Assembly: GCA_031390045.1 (NCBI GenBank)
Contig: JANMTB010000127.1
Coordinates: forward strand, 1-47,808
Length of the DNA stretch: 47,808 nucleotides
Source of the DNA: Aalborgiella sp031390045
GTDB lineage: Bacteria; Pseudomonadota; Gammaproteobacteria; Burkholderiales; Burkholderiaceae_C
Direction: 5' to 3'
Shown here: positions 1 to 7,357 of the stretch, piece by piece
Numbering within the stretch: the first letter of the stretch is position 1
How the letters are laid out: each line of letters starts with the position of its first letter
Notes under the pieces: model-generated
The model's database searches: none
Seen by the model: only the letters and a program-made list of their open reading frames with translations
Told to the model about the DNA's origin: nothing
Position numbers and translations under genes: made by a program

Positions 1-1
1 T

Positions 2-118
2 GACTTGGACAAAGAGCTATGTCAAAATTTGATAAAGGCTTGCTTTGACAGCGCAGACTATGCCGAAGGCCGCAAGGCGTTTATGGAAAAGCGCAAACCG
101 GTTTTTATCGGTAAATAA
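2..118 (+). CDS. Enoyl-CoA hydratase/isomerase family protein, C-terminal end only
   Basis: The window opens inside a gene; 38 codons are open from base 2 to a TAA ending at 118. The translated end (…DSADYAEGRKAFMEKRKPVF…) is the usual C-terminal helix of crotonase-fold enoyl-CoA hydratases, where a 'D-x-x-EG-x-x-AF-x-EKR-x-P-x-F' pattern closes the protein. The active site lies upstream of the window, so hydratase cannot be told from isomerase. The next gene starts 40 bases later on the same strand and may be co-transcribed. Confidence is limited by the short length. Confidence 0.7.
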   Translation, partial: DLDKELCQNLIKACFDSADYAEGRKAFMEKRKPVFIGK

Positions 119-157
119 ATCCAAATAAATTAGCAAAATAACTATAGAGAGACAACG

Positions 158-1165
158 ATGACAACCACGACACCAACAAACACCATGCAATCTTATTGGA
201 TGCAAATGAATGGCGACCAAGCCACCTTAGAGCTGCGCGAGGTGCCGCATCCTGTTGCGGGAGACAACCAAGTCCTGGTAAGACTGCACGCTGCCAGTTT
301 GAACCGTGGCGAATTCATTGCGGGGCATGGGCTGCACGGCAAATCTGGCGCTGCAAAAGCCATTGGTATGGAGGGCGCAGGCGAAGTCGTCGCACTGGGC
401 AACGGTGTGAGCCGTTTGAAGCTGGGCGACCGCGTGATGGGGCGCTGCCCAGGCGCATTTTCAGAAGTTGCGGTGATGGATGCGCGCGAAGCCATGCCGA
501 TGCCAGCCAATTTGACGTGGGAAGAGGCTGCCTGCATTCCGCTGACTTTTTTGGTGGTGTATGACATGCTGGTGTTGCAAGGGCGTTTGGTTACCAATGA
601 ATGGCTGCTGATCAACGGTGTCTCATCAGGCGTGGGCGTTGCGGCATTGCAAATGGCCAAGGCACTTGGTGCACGGGTGATTGGTACTTCAGGGTCAGCT
701 GACAAGCTTGCCCGCATCAAACCGCTGGGCTTAGATGTTGGGCTACACACACGTGGCGCTGATTTTTACGATGCCGTGATGCAGGCGACCGATAATAAAG
801 GCGTTAACCTAGTGGTGAACACCGTGGGTGGCTCTGTTTTTGCAGAAGACGTACGCTGCATGCAGTTTGAGGGTCGCCACGCGACAGTGGGTTATGTGGA
901 TGGTACACTCAAAGCCGAAATCGATTTGGAATCGCTTCATGCCAAGCGGCTCACATTTTTTGGTGTCTCAAACAAGCAGCGTAACCCAGACCAACGTGCG
1001 CAATCACTGCCCGCTTTTAGTGCCGACATCTTGCCCTTGTTTGAAGCAGGACGGATCAAACCGCTGGTTGATCACGTGTTTCCGTTCACACAGCTTGCGC
1101 AAGCCAAAGCGCATATGGAGATGAATCAACATGTGGGCAAAATTGTTTTATCTATCCGCGCCTAA
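158..1165 (+). CDS. Zinc-independent MDR-family NAD(P)H:quinone oxidoreductase-like protein
   Basis: A 335-residue medium-chain dehydrogenase/reductase. The N-terminal GroES-like domain (about residues 12-130) has the 'GMEGAGEVVALG' segment, and the Rossmann domain carries 'GVSSGVGVAALQMAKALGA' near residues 164-182, the nucleotide-binding glycine pattern of quinone oxidoreductases. No structural-zinc cysteine cluster or catalytic Cys/His zinc set is visible, which places it with the zinc-free QOR/crotonyl-CoA-reductase-like branch. These are cytosolic and normally use NADPH to reduce quinones or enones. ATG at 158 follows a purine-rich stretch (agagaga); ATG at 185 is an alternative start. 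The physiological substrate cannot be read from the sequence. Confidence 0.85.
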   Translation: MTTTTPTNTMQSYWMQMNGDQATLELREVPHPVAGDNQVLVRLHAASLNRGEFIAGHGLHGKSGAAKAIGMEGAGEVVALGNGVSRLKLGDRVMGRCPGAFSEVAVMDAREAMPMPANLTWEEAACIPLTFLVVYDMLVLQGRLVTNEWLLINGVSSGVGVAALQMAKALGARVIGTSGSADKLARIKPLGLDVGLHTRGADFYDAVMQATDNKGVNLVVNTVGGSVFAEDVRCMQFEGRHATVGYVDGTLKAEIDLESLHAKRLTFFGVSNKQRNPDQRAQSLPAFSADILPLFEAGRIKPLVDHVFPFTQLAQAKAHMEMNQHVGKIVLSIRA

Positions 1166-1197
1166 TTCACCATCATTTCAAACCAAGGACGATTCAC

Positions 1198-2172
1198 ATG
1201 AAGTTGAAAACCATTGTTTTTTTACCGCTCATTTTTAGCGTATTCAGTTTCAACGTCGTCGCGCAGACGGCTGCTTACCCAAGCAAACCCGTCAAATTGA
1301 TGGTTGGTTTTGCACCCGGTGGCGCGGCTGACTATGTCGCCCGCATCATGTCGGATTCACTGGGCAAAGCTTTGGGGCAAAGTGTCGTGGTTGAAAACCG
1401 CGCTGGCGGCGGCTCCAGTATCGCGGCAGATGCCGTGGCCAAGTCCGCAGCCGATGGCTATACCATTTTGATCGCCAGCCCGAGCAGTATGTCGGTCAAT
1501 CCTGCATTGAACCCTAAGCTTGGCTACAGCGCCAAAGACTTCCTACCCATCACCAAAGTCACCACATCGCCATTGGTGATAGCGGTGAATCCAGCTACTG
1601 GTATCAACAGCGTTCAAGAGTTGATTGCCAAGGCCAAAAAAGACCCTAATGCCTTGAACTACGCCACGTCAGGCAATGGCTCAGCGCCGCATCTTGGTGC
1701 AGCCTTGTTTGTGCAGATCACAGGTGCGCAGATGACGCATATTCCTTTTCGTGGTGGTGCTCCAGCTATCCAATCAGTGATTGCAGGGGACACCCAACTA
1801 ACCTTTGGCACGCCGCCATCCGTGTTGCCGATGGTGCAAGCGGGTCGTCTGAAGGGTTTGGGCGTCAGCACCAAAGAGCGTTCGGCACTCGTGCCCGGCC
1901 TGCCCGGGATGGCGGAAGCCGGCTTGCCCGAGTACGGCATTGAGTTTTGGTATGGACTGTTTGTTCCCGCAGGCACACCGCCAGCCATTGTCAAAAAAAT
2001 ATTCGACGCTGCGACCACAGCCATGCAGCAGCCATCCGTCAAAGCTTCATTGGCACGTGAGGGTACAGATGTAGCCTTGTCTCAATCTCCAGAGCAATTC
2101 AACACCTTTTTGACGGAAGACGCCAAATTTTGGACCAAGCTCGTGAAATCAGCGGGTGTGAAGATAGATTGA
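1198..2172 (+). CDS. Bug/TctC-family tripartite tricarboxylate transporter substrate-binding protein
   Basis: A 324-residue periplasmic binding protein. It has a signal peptide (Lys-rich start, hydrophobic core, cleavage near VVAQ-T at residues 20-24), then the family opening 'YPSKPVKLMVGFAPGGAAD' and the central 'HIPFRGGAPAIQSVIAGD' typical of Bug proteins. Such proteins bind small carboxylates or amides and are hugely expanded in Burkholderiales. No tctA/tctB permease genes are adjacent, so it is an orphan receptor, which is common for the family. The gene lies 32 bases after the MDR gene with a good ribosome site (aaggacg), suggesting co-transcription. The ligand is unknown. Confidence 0.92.
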   Translation: MKLKTIVFLPLIFSVFSFNVVAQTAAYPSKPVKLMVGFAPGGAADYVARIMSDSLGKALGQSVVVENRAGGGSSIAADAVAKSAADGYTILIASPSSMSVNPALNPKLGYSAKDFLPITKVTTSPLVIAVNPATGINSVQELIAKAKKDPNALNYATSGNGSAPHLGAALFVQITGAQMTHIPFRGGAPAIQSVIAGDTQLTFGTPPSVLPMVQAGRLKGLGVSTKERSALVPGLPGMAEAGLPEYGIEFWYGLFVPAGTPPAIVKKIFDAATTAMQQPSVKASLAREGTDVALSQSPEQFNTFLTEDAKFWTKLVKSAGVKID

Positions 2173-2244
2173 TTTTCTGGGGTTGGTTTGCCTGGAACGT
2201 GTTAAATAGCTATTTTAGGTATTTTTAAGGGTGTTATTAGGCTC

Positions 2245-2287
2245 TAGCCGGCGTATTTATTGCCTAATACGCTATTAAATATATAGC
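2245..2287 (+). repeat. Dispersed GCCGGC/ATAGC repeat, copy 1 (forward)
   Basis: Intergenic copy of the window's repeat family. The arm TAGCCGGCGTATTTATTGCC is perfect at 2245-2264, followed by spacer and the hairpin arm GCTATTAAATATATAGC at 2271-2287. A further 'aaatagctatttt' at about 2204-2216 may belong to a longer version of the element. It lies upstream of the HNH-like gene; copy 2 lies downstream of it in the same orientation. Confidence 0.85.
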
Positions 2288-2334
2288 GTTTGTAGCTGCG
2301 CAAGCTGGCTTGTTCCCCCCACTCTCATCCCCCG

Positions 2335-2364
2335 CCTTCTCTCGCCCAGCCGGGCGAAAGAAGG
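2335..2364. repeat. 30-bp imperfect palindrome with a GC-rich stem
   Basis: CCTTCT-C-TCGCCC, a 4-base loop AGCC, then GGGCGA-A-AGAAGG: a 12-bp stem with one C/A mismatch. No T-run follows, so it is not a standard Rho-independent terminator. The rest of 2173-2470 holds repeat copy 1 and no recognisable gene. This segment differs in composition from its surroundings and could be a remnant of another dispersed repeat. Confidence 0.5.
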
Positions 2365-2470
2365 AGCCTTCATTTGAGGGCTGGCTTATAAGTTTTGACC
2401 TGACGGCTGGGAGTTTTGAGTGCAAATTTGGGCAGCAGTGAGTGTTTTTCAGTAAGTATGATGCTGATAT

Positions 2471-3202
2471 ATGGATCAACTAAATAACTATTCAGACTCT
2501 CGATTGCTTTTTGGTTGTATTTACTGCGGTGGGTTGGAAGAAACTAGGGATCATGTGCCTTCTAAAGTGTTTCTCGATTCGCCATTTCCCGAGAACCTTC
2601 CAGTTGTACCGGCATGTTTGAATTGCAACAATGGCTTCTCTCTTGATGAAGAATATGTTGCGTGCTTAATCGAGTCTATTGTTGCCGGATCTGTTGATCC
2701 TGTAGCGATTCGACGAAAATCAATAGCAAAGAAACTTAAGGAAAACGTATCTCTTTACTCTAGGATTGCGACCGGGATGAGCCAATCCAATGGGCAAACT
2801 TTCTTTCAGGTCGAGTCAGAACGAGTTCGTAATATCGCTCTTAAACTAGCACGAGGACATGCTGCGTTTGAGCTGGGTTTACCTTTTCGTTCTCAACCAA
2901 TCCATATTCAATGTGAACCATTGAGTACTATGTCTGTAGAAGATCTAGAGCAATTTGAATCACCGCAAATTCCAATAATAATTGATGAGGTCGGTTCTCG
3001 CAGCTTACAGCGACTAAGGGTTATTGAAGTAACTTTGCAATCGGATAAAGGGGAGAAGTTTACTCATTCTTATATTTGCAATGACTGGATTGATGTGCAA
3101 GATGGTCGTTACAGATATCTTGCAACTTCAGAACCAGATGGAGCAAGAGTTCGTATCGTCATTGGGGAGTTTCTTGCTTGTGACATCAAATGGAGTATTT
3201 AA
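2471..3202 (+). CDS. HNH-like nuclease-fold protein of unknown role
   Basis: A 243-residue protein. Its first 65 residues form a zinc-finger HNH-like pattern: 'CIYCG' (about residues 16-20), 'RDHVPSKVF' (26-34) and a second pair 'CLNCNNGFS' (49-57) followed by 'EEYVACL'. This matches the C-x2-C…DH-x-P…C-x2-CN layout of HNH endonuclease-like proteins annotated as hypothetical in many bacteria. The remaining 170 residues show no motif I recognise. The gene is visibly more A+T-rich than its neighbours and sits alone between two direct copies of the dispersed repeat, which suggests later acquisition. ATG at 2471 is the first start in frame; no strong ribosome site is seen. Nuclease activity is inferred from the motif only; it could be a solitary defence or restriction-type gene. 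Confidence 0.6.
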   Translation: MDQLNNYSDSRLLFGCIYCGGLEETRDHVPSKVFLDSPFPENLPVVPACLNCNNGFSLDEEYVACLIESIVAGSVDPVAIRRKSIAKKLKENVSLYSRIATGMSQSNGQTFFQVESERVRNIALKLARGHAAFELGLPFRSQPIHIQCEPLSTMSVEDLEQFESPQIPIIIDEVGSRSLQRLRVIEVTLQSDKGEKFTHSYICNDWIDVQDGRYRYLATSEPDGARVRIVIGEFLACDIKWSI

Positions 3203-3247
3203 CACACTATCGGTTTGGCGTAAGTTTTATTGATAATTTTAGGTCTA

Positions 3248-3289
3248 TAGCCGTCTTATTTATTGCCTGAGTTGCTATTAAAAACATAG
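3248..3289 (+). repeat. Dispersed GCCGGC/ATAGC repeat, copy 2 (forward)
   Basis: Diverged copy: TAGCCGTCTTATTTATTGCC at 3248-3267 and GCTATTAAAAACATAGT at 3273-3289. It lies between the HNH-like gene and dinB, in the same orientation as copy 1, so the HNH-like gene is bracketed by direct repeats about 1 kb apart. Confidence 0.8.
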
Positions 3290-3314
3290 TAAATTGTGGG
3301 TAATAATAACCCCC

Positions 3315-4580
3315 ATGCCTCCCAATATCCGACGAATCGCCCACCTAGACATGGATGCTTTTTACGCATCCGTGGAGTTGCTGCGCTATCCGCAGCTCAA
3401 GGGCTTGCCGCTTGTCATCGGCGGTGGTCGCCGGAAAGTGGATGAAGCGATTGAGCAGTTGGCAGAAGGGCAGACGCGGGCCGATATTCCTGTGGATGCT
3501 TTTGCGCGGCTGAAGGATTATGCGGGGCGGGGGGTGATTACGACGGCTACTTATGCGGCGCGGCAGTTTGGGGTGGGGTCGGCGATGGGGCTGATGAAGG
3601 CGTCCAAGCTGTGCCCAGAGGCGATTTTGCTGCCGGTGGATTTTGAGCAGTATCGACATTACTCGCGGATGTTCAAGGAGACGATTCTTGAATTCACGCC
3701 GCTGATGGAAAACCGGGGGGTGGACGAGGTGTATATCGACTTCACCGATGTGCCGGGCGGGCAGCGGCAGGGCGGCAGGACGCTGGCGAAGTTGATCCAG
3801 CAGACGATTTTTGAACGGACTGGGCTAACCTGTTCAGTGGGCGTTGCACCCAATAAATTGCTCGCCAAAATGGCCAGTGAGTTCAACAAACCCAATGGCA
3901 TTTCCATCGTTGTTGAAGAGGATTTGCAAACGATAATCTGGCCGCTGACGTGCCGAAAAATCAACGGTGTCGGCCCGAAAATGGACGAAAAGCTCATCAG
4001 CAACGACATCATCACCATTGGCGAACTAGCGGCAAAGGACGAAGCGTGGCTAGTTGCCAACTTTGGCAAAAGCACGGGGGCTTGGCTGCACCGGGCGAGT
4101 TGGGGGCGGGACGACAACCCGATTTCATTGAGCAGCGAACCGGTGTCCATCAGCAGGGAGACCACCTTTGACCGTGATTTGCACGCCGTGCGCGACAAAA
4201 CCGAGCTGGGTGCAATTTTTACCGAACTGTGCAACAAATTGGCGGGCGACCTGCAGCGCAAAGGCTATTTGGGCAAAACCATAGGCATCAAGCTACGCTA
4301 CGATGACTTCAAAAGCGCGACGCGTGACCAAACGCTGGACGTTTACACAGCCGACCCGAAAACGATACGCCAAGCGGCGGGGTTGTGCTTGAAGCGCATT
4401 CCGCTAGATAAACGATTGCGTTTGCTGGGGGTGCGGGCGGGCGGTTTGGTGACATCGGACGGGGAACTGGAGCGAGCCGTGGGCAATTCACAGCAGAATT
4501 TTGAGGAAAAAGGGCAAGATTTAGTCATGCAGATGTTAGAAAAAGATGATTTAAAGGACAGTTCGCGAAAGTTTTTGTAA
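3315..4580 (+). CDS. dinB: DNA polymerase IV (Y-family translesion polymerase)
   Basis: About 421 residues. The Y-family catalytic carboxylates are present: 'LDMDAFYASVE' (residues 11-21) and 'RGVDEVYIDFT' (134-144). The little-finger region follows ('…SISRETTFDRDL…', then '…LGKTIGIKLRYDDF…'). It carries out error-prone bypass synthesis during SOS or stress. An extra segment of about 30 residues (roughly 41-72, rich in Ala/Glu/Asp) separates 'LVIGGG' from 'GRGVITTATYAAR'; E. coli Pol IV lacks it, although I recall similar insertions in betaproteobacterial homologues. I chose ATG 3315 because it starts just before the conserved N terminus; a TTG at 3294 would add seven unconserved residues. 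No LexA box was recognised upstream. Confidence 0.93.
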   Translation: MPPNIRRIAHLDMDAFYASVELLRYPQLKGLPLVIGGGRRKVDEAIEQLAEGQTRADIPVDAFARLKDYAGRGVITTATYAARQFGVGSAMGLMKASKLCPEAILLPVDFEQYRHYSRMFKETILEFTPLMENRGVDEVYIDFTDVPGGQRQGGRTLAKLIQQTIFERTGLTCSVGVAPNKLLAKMASEFNKPNGISIVVEEDLQTIIWPLTCRKINGVGPKMDEKLISNDIITIGELAAKDEAWLVANFGKSTGAWLHRASWGRDDNPISLSSEPVSISRETTFDRDLHAVRDKTELGAIFTELCNKLAGDLQRKGYLGKTIGIKLRYDDFKSATRDQTLDVYTADPKTIRQAAGLCLKRIPLDKRLRLLGVRAGGLVTSDGELERAVGNSQQNFEEKGQDLVMQMLEKDDLKDSSRKFL

Positions 4581-4586
4581 AAAGTT

Positions 4587-4613
4587 GAATCCAAGGGTAA
4601 AGTAATTGCGTAT
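4587..4613 (+). promoter_or_regulatory. Predicted ECF-sigma promoter for the DUF3034-hemoglobin operon
   Basis: GAATCC at 4587-4592, 15-bp spacer, GCGTAT at 4608-4613, 43 bases before the DUF3034 start codon. Both hexamers and the flanking context TTGAATCCA match two promoters in the 7.25-7.34 kb intergenic region around the local ECF sigma gene. The assignment is inferred from this threefold recurrence. Confidence 0.7.
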
Positions 4614-4656
4614 AAAGAACGCATATCTTTTTTTTAACCTACCTAGGATAGTCAAC

Positions 4657-5625
4657 ATGAAACATTCAAGCGCATCATCAACCGCCTTGCTGAGCACAAA
4701 AACAGCAATAAAGGTAACGGCTTTAGCTGCGGGGCTGCTTTTGGGCATAACTGCCCAAGCGGACACCGGCAAATTGCTGCTCACAGGCGGTGTCAGCAGC
4801 ATTGACGGTGCAGCGGGTGGCGGTTTGACGCCGTGGGCCGTCATTGGCAGCAATGCGGAAGATGGTGAAATCGGTTTCAGCGCCAACCTCACCGCTGCTA
4901 AAACGCAAGACTACGGTTTGAAGACGTATGGCGTCGCAGTGGGCGTCAAAAACCGCGTGGAATTTTCATTGGCTCGGCAAGATTTTGACGCTTCGCCTGC
5001 GATTGCGCTCAACGGCATTGCGCCTTTCGGCGTGACGCCTGGGCAGCATATCAACATGGACATCATCGGTGCAAAAGTGCGTATTGCGGGTGACGCGGTA
5101 CTGGACAGCGACTCGCTGATGCCGCAAATCGCCGTGGGCGTGCAATACAAATCGGTGAAACCGGGCTCGATTGGTTCGGTTTTAGACTTTTTGGGCACAA
5201 AAACCTCGGGTACCGATGTGTATGTGACCGCCACCAAGCTGTTTTTAGCGCAAAGTGTGTTGGTCAATGCCACGCTGCGATCTACCAACGCCAATCAAAA
5301 TGGTTTGCTGGGCTTTGGCTCAGGCGCACCCGGCAAAAACAGCAGAAGTATCGTGCCAGAGATTTCTGTCGCTTATCTGTTGAGTAAAAATATCGCCATT
5401 GGTGCTGAATACCGTGGCAAGCCGAACAATTTGGAAGCATTGGGCCGTGCTGCTGGTTTGGCCGGTGGCCTAAAAGAAGAGGCTTGGAAAGATGTATTTG
5501 TGGCTTGGGCGCCGAGCAAAAACGTATCGCTGACCTTGGCCTATGTGGATCTAGGTCGCATCATTCCAGGCATCACGCCTAAGAAACAAACGGGTGTGTA
5601 TCTGTCTGGACAAATTGCGTTTTAA
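4657..5625 (+). CDS. DUF3034 family outer-membrane-like protein
   Basis: 322 residues with a signal peptide ('…VTALAAGLLLGITAQA-DTGKLLL…', cleavage near residue 32). The mature part is rich in Gly and alternating hydrophobic residues and ends in Phe ('…GVYLSGQIAF'), as expected of a small outer-membrane beta-barrel. The pattern 'TGGVSSIDGAAGGGLTPWA' matches what I know as DUF3034. ATG 4657 was preferred over the ATG at 4606 because it directly precedes the signal peptide. The periplasmic hemoglobin gene follows after 24 bases, so the two form one operon, preceded by a predicted ECF promoter. Function is unknown; a role in envelope redox stress is inferred from context. Confidence 0.8.
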   Translation: MKHSSASSTALLSTKTAIKVTALAAGLLLGITAQADTGKLLLTGGVSSIDGAAGGGLTPWAVIGSNAEDGEIGFSANLTAAKTQDYGLKTYGVAVGVKNRVEFSLARQDFDASPAIALNGIAPFGVTPGQHINMDIIGAKVRIAGDAVLDSDSLMPQIAVGVQYKSVKPGSIGSVLDFLGTKTSGTDVYVTATKLFLAQSVLVNATLRSTNANQNGLLGFGSGAPGKNSRSIVPEISVAYLLSKNIAIGAEYRGKPNNLEALGRAAGLAGGLKEEAWKDVFVAWAPSKNVSLTLAYVDLGRIIPGITPKKQTGVYLSGQIAF

Positions 5626-5649
5626 ATTTTTAACTCTTTAGGAAATATC

Positions 5650-6108
5650 ATGAAAAAAACAATTCTCATCGCTTCTTTAGCGCTAGCTACTGTATTGACT
5701 GGCTTGGCGACCTCTGCATCCGCACAATCTATGGCTGCTACTTCAGGAAACTCGGCTTTGTACCAAGCTTTTGGCGAAAAAGCCGGCTTGGTTAAGTTGA
5801 TGGATGATTTTGTGCCACGCTTGCAAGCTGACCCGCGCTTGGCAGAAGCGTTCAAAAAGGCAAATGTGGAAAACTTGAAGATGCAATTGGTGAATCAAAT
5901 CTGCCAAGTTTCCGGTGGCCCGTGCGAGTACAAAGGTGCTGATATGAAAACGGCCCATAACAGCATGGACATCACCAAAACGGACTTCAACGCCTTGGTT
6001 GAAGTGCTGCAAAAATCAATGGATGCGCAGGGTATTTCTTTCAGCAATCAAAACCAGCTTCTTGCCAAGTTAGCGCCTATGCACAGAGATGTGATTACGG
6101 TGAAATAA
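5650..6108 (+). CDS. Exported group 1 truncated hemoglobin
   Basis: 152 residues: a cleavable signal peptide (cleavage near SASAQ-S, residues 22-27), then a 2-on-2 globin of about 120 residues. 'MKTAHNSMDIT' (99-109) supplies the likely proximal heme ligand His103. The B-helix region reads 'LMDDFVPRL' (50-58); the tyrosine usually found right after this Phe in group 1 globins (B10) is Val55, which would change ligand stabilisation. A Cys pair (C85, C92) could form a disulfide in the periplasm. It forms an operon with DUF3034 and is followed by a strong terminator. Expected role: periplasmic O2, NO or peroxide chemistry. Export of this globin class is unusual compared with cytosolic GlbN. Confidence 0.85.
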   Translation: MKKTILIASLALATVLTGLATSASAQSMAATSGNSALYQAFGEKAGLVKLMDDFVPRLQADPRLAEAFKKANVENLKMQLVNQICQVSGGPCEYKGADMKTAHNSMDITKTDFNALVEVLQKSMDAQGISFSNQNQLLAKLAPMHRDVITVK

Positions 6109-6146
6109 GAGTCAAAGTAGCCATAAACGTTAAACTTACACACGAA

Positions 6147-6180
6147 AAAAGGGAGCTGATTGTAAAGTCAGCTCCCTTTT
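6147..6180. terminator. Bidirectional Rho-independent terminator
   Basis: Perfect 13-bp stem (AAAAGGGAGCTGA at 6147-6159, TCAGCTCCCTTTT at 6168-6180) with an 8-base loop. A-runs and T-runs flank both sides, so it can terminate the hemoglobin operon from the left and the cytochrome c operon from the right, which converge here. Confidence 0.92.
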
Positions 6181-6190
6181 GTGAGGGCGA

Positions 6191-6577
6191 TTATTTAAGC
6201 GTGGCTAAATAAGCAACAACATCTAGCCTGTCTTCAGCAAGATCCATCGCATATCCCATACGTTGGCCTGGAATAAGTTCTTCTGGATTTTTAAGCCAAG
6301 AGAGCAAGTTTTCTCTGGTCCAAACTACCTTGCTTTTGCTCAAAGCATCTGAATACCGATAACTTTTAACCCCGCCCGCCTTGCGACCCAGCACGCCCAC
6401 GTGCATCGGACCCACACGGTTGGCGTCAACGCTATGGCATGCGCTGCATCTGGCGTCGTAAATTTCTTTACCTTTAAGGGCGCTGCCCACATTCGTCGTG
6501 CTTGATTGTGCAATGGCGCAAGAAGCAGCCATCAGTAGCGAGCTAATGATGGCTGTACGGTAATTATGCGAACGCAT
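6191..6577 (-). CDS. Periplasmic class I cytochrome c
   Basis: 128 residues with a signal peptide (cleavage near 'SCAIAQ', residues 19-24). The heme c site is 'CSACH' at residues 44-48. A Met-containing 'GQRMGYAM' segment late in the protein probably supplies the axial methionine, and the closing 'DVVAYLATLK' is the classic C-terminal helix. It is a small soluble electron carrier like cytochrome c-550/c2. Its start codon overlaps the stop of the upstream ferritin-like gene (TAATG), so the two are translationally coupled and share the predicted ECF promoter at 7248-7275. Confidence 0.92.
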   Translation of the reverse strand: MRSHNYRTAIISSLLMAASCAIAQSSTTNVGSALKGKEIYDARCSACHSVDANRVGPMHVGVLGRKAGGVKSYRYSDALSKSKVVWTRENLLSWLKNPEELIPGQRMGYAMDLAEDRLDVVAYLATLK

Positions 6578-7173
6578 TAAGCACCGAAAGTCAAAGCGCC
6601 TGCTGGCAAAGGACGACCCAAGGCGTTGGTCAAAATACTATAGTGCATGGTTTCATCTGCGGCTAAACGACCTGCGATTTTTGCTAAATCTTTGCTGCCG
6701 AAGGCGGGAATCACGCCTAAGTAAGCGTTGATCGCACCCAGCTCTAAGCGAGCAGCCAAGTCCAGCACGTCGCCTTGGTTTTTCAAGGTGTCCGCTTTGA
6801 GCGCTTTGGCGTACTCGTCGATTTTCTTTTCTGCAACAGGAGTTCCGCCCATTTTTTGAATGGTGGCTATCAAAGCATCGCGATGACCTTTGTGGTGGCT
6901 TTGGAAGGACACTGCAATATCGAGCACTGGTTTTTGCAGCAAACCACTCATGGCACCGAGTTGGTAGGCGTTGATGGCTTCGTGCTCCAAACCCAAAGCG
7001 ACGTTCAAAATGGCAGCGTCTTTAGACATATCACCGCCCATGGCTTGGGCGAGCGAATCCTTGCCAGCCAAAAGTGCGACTGCACCTGCAGACAACATGC
7101 CAGCAGTGCCCATGAACGAGCGGCGTGAGGCGATGATAGGTTGGGTGGTTGTATTCAAAATCAGAGATTTCAT
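6577..7173 (-). CDS. Tat-exported ferritin-like domain protein
   Basis: 198 residues. The N terminus has a twin-arginine signal ('SRRSFMGTAG', residues 16-25) and a hydrophobic stretch ending near 'DSLAQA'. The mature part is a four-helix ferritin-like bundle with 'GLEHEAINAYQLG', 'HHKGHRDAL', 'ARLELGAINAYLG' and 'AADETMHYSIL', placing Glu/His residues suitable for a di-metal site (the 'DUF4439/ferritin-like' type). The Tat signal suggests cofactor loading in the cytoplasm before export. It is the first gene of an operon with cytochrome c, transcribed divergently from the sigma factor gene. A peroxide-consuming or ferroxidase role using electrons from the cytochrome is plausible but inferred. 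Confidence 0.85.
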   Translation of the reverse strand: MKSLILNTTTQPIIASRRSFMGTAGMLSAGAVALLAGKDSLAQAMGGDMSKDAAILNVALGLEHEAINAYQLGAMSGLLQKPVLDIAVSFQSHHKGHRDALIATIQKMGGTPVAEKKIDEYAKALKADTLKNQGDVLDLAARLELGAINAYLGVIPAFGSKDLAKIAGRLAADETMHYSILTNALGRPLPAGALTFGA

Positions 7174-7247
7174 GATGGCTTCCTTAGTAAGTTATTAAGT
7201 GAAATAGTGAATGACTCAAGTCGAACTTAAAAGTAACGACTCTCTTA

Positions 7248-7275
7248 ATACGCGAGACTGTGTGTGATTGGATTC
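7248..7275 (-). promoter_or_regulatory. Predicted ECF-sigma promoter for the ferritin-like/cytochrome c operon
   Basis: Read on the minus strand: GAATCC (7275-7270), 16-bp spacer, GCGTAT (7253-7248), about 75 bases before the ferritin-like start codon. It is divergent from the almost identical promoter at 7311-7337. Confidence 0.7.
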
Positions 7276-7310
7276 AATTCGTTGATGAAACTCATATTCG
7301 AAGGGTGTTT

Positions 7311-7337
7311 GAATCCATTGGTTTGGTAGATGCGTAT
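7311..7337 (+). promoter_or_regulatory. Predicted autoregulatory ECF-sigma promoter of the sigma/anti-sigma operon
   Basis: GAATCC at 7311-7316, 15-bp spacer, GCGTAT at 7332-7337, 20 bases before the sigma factor start codon. Same -35 and -10 as the promoters at 4587 and 7248, consistent with the sigma factor transcribing its own operon. Confidence 0.7.
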
Positions 7338-7357
7338 ATTTCAGTGACAATGTCGCT

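Noticed and set aside
2245..3289. The repeat-flanked HNH-like gene as a transposon or composite element
   Set aside because: No transposase, terminal inverted repeats or target duplications were seen; the flanking copies belong to a repeat found all over the window.
3659..4261. Minus-strand open frame of 200 codons opposite dinB
   Set aside because: A shadow frame of the strongly conserved dinB gene.
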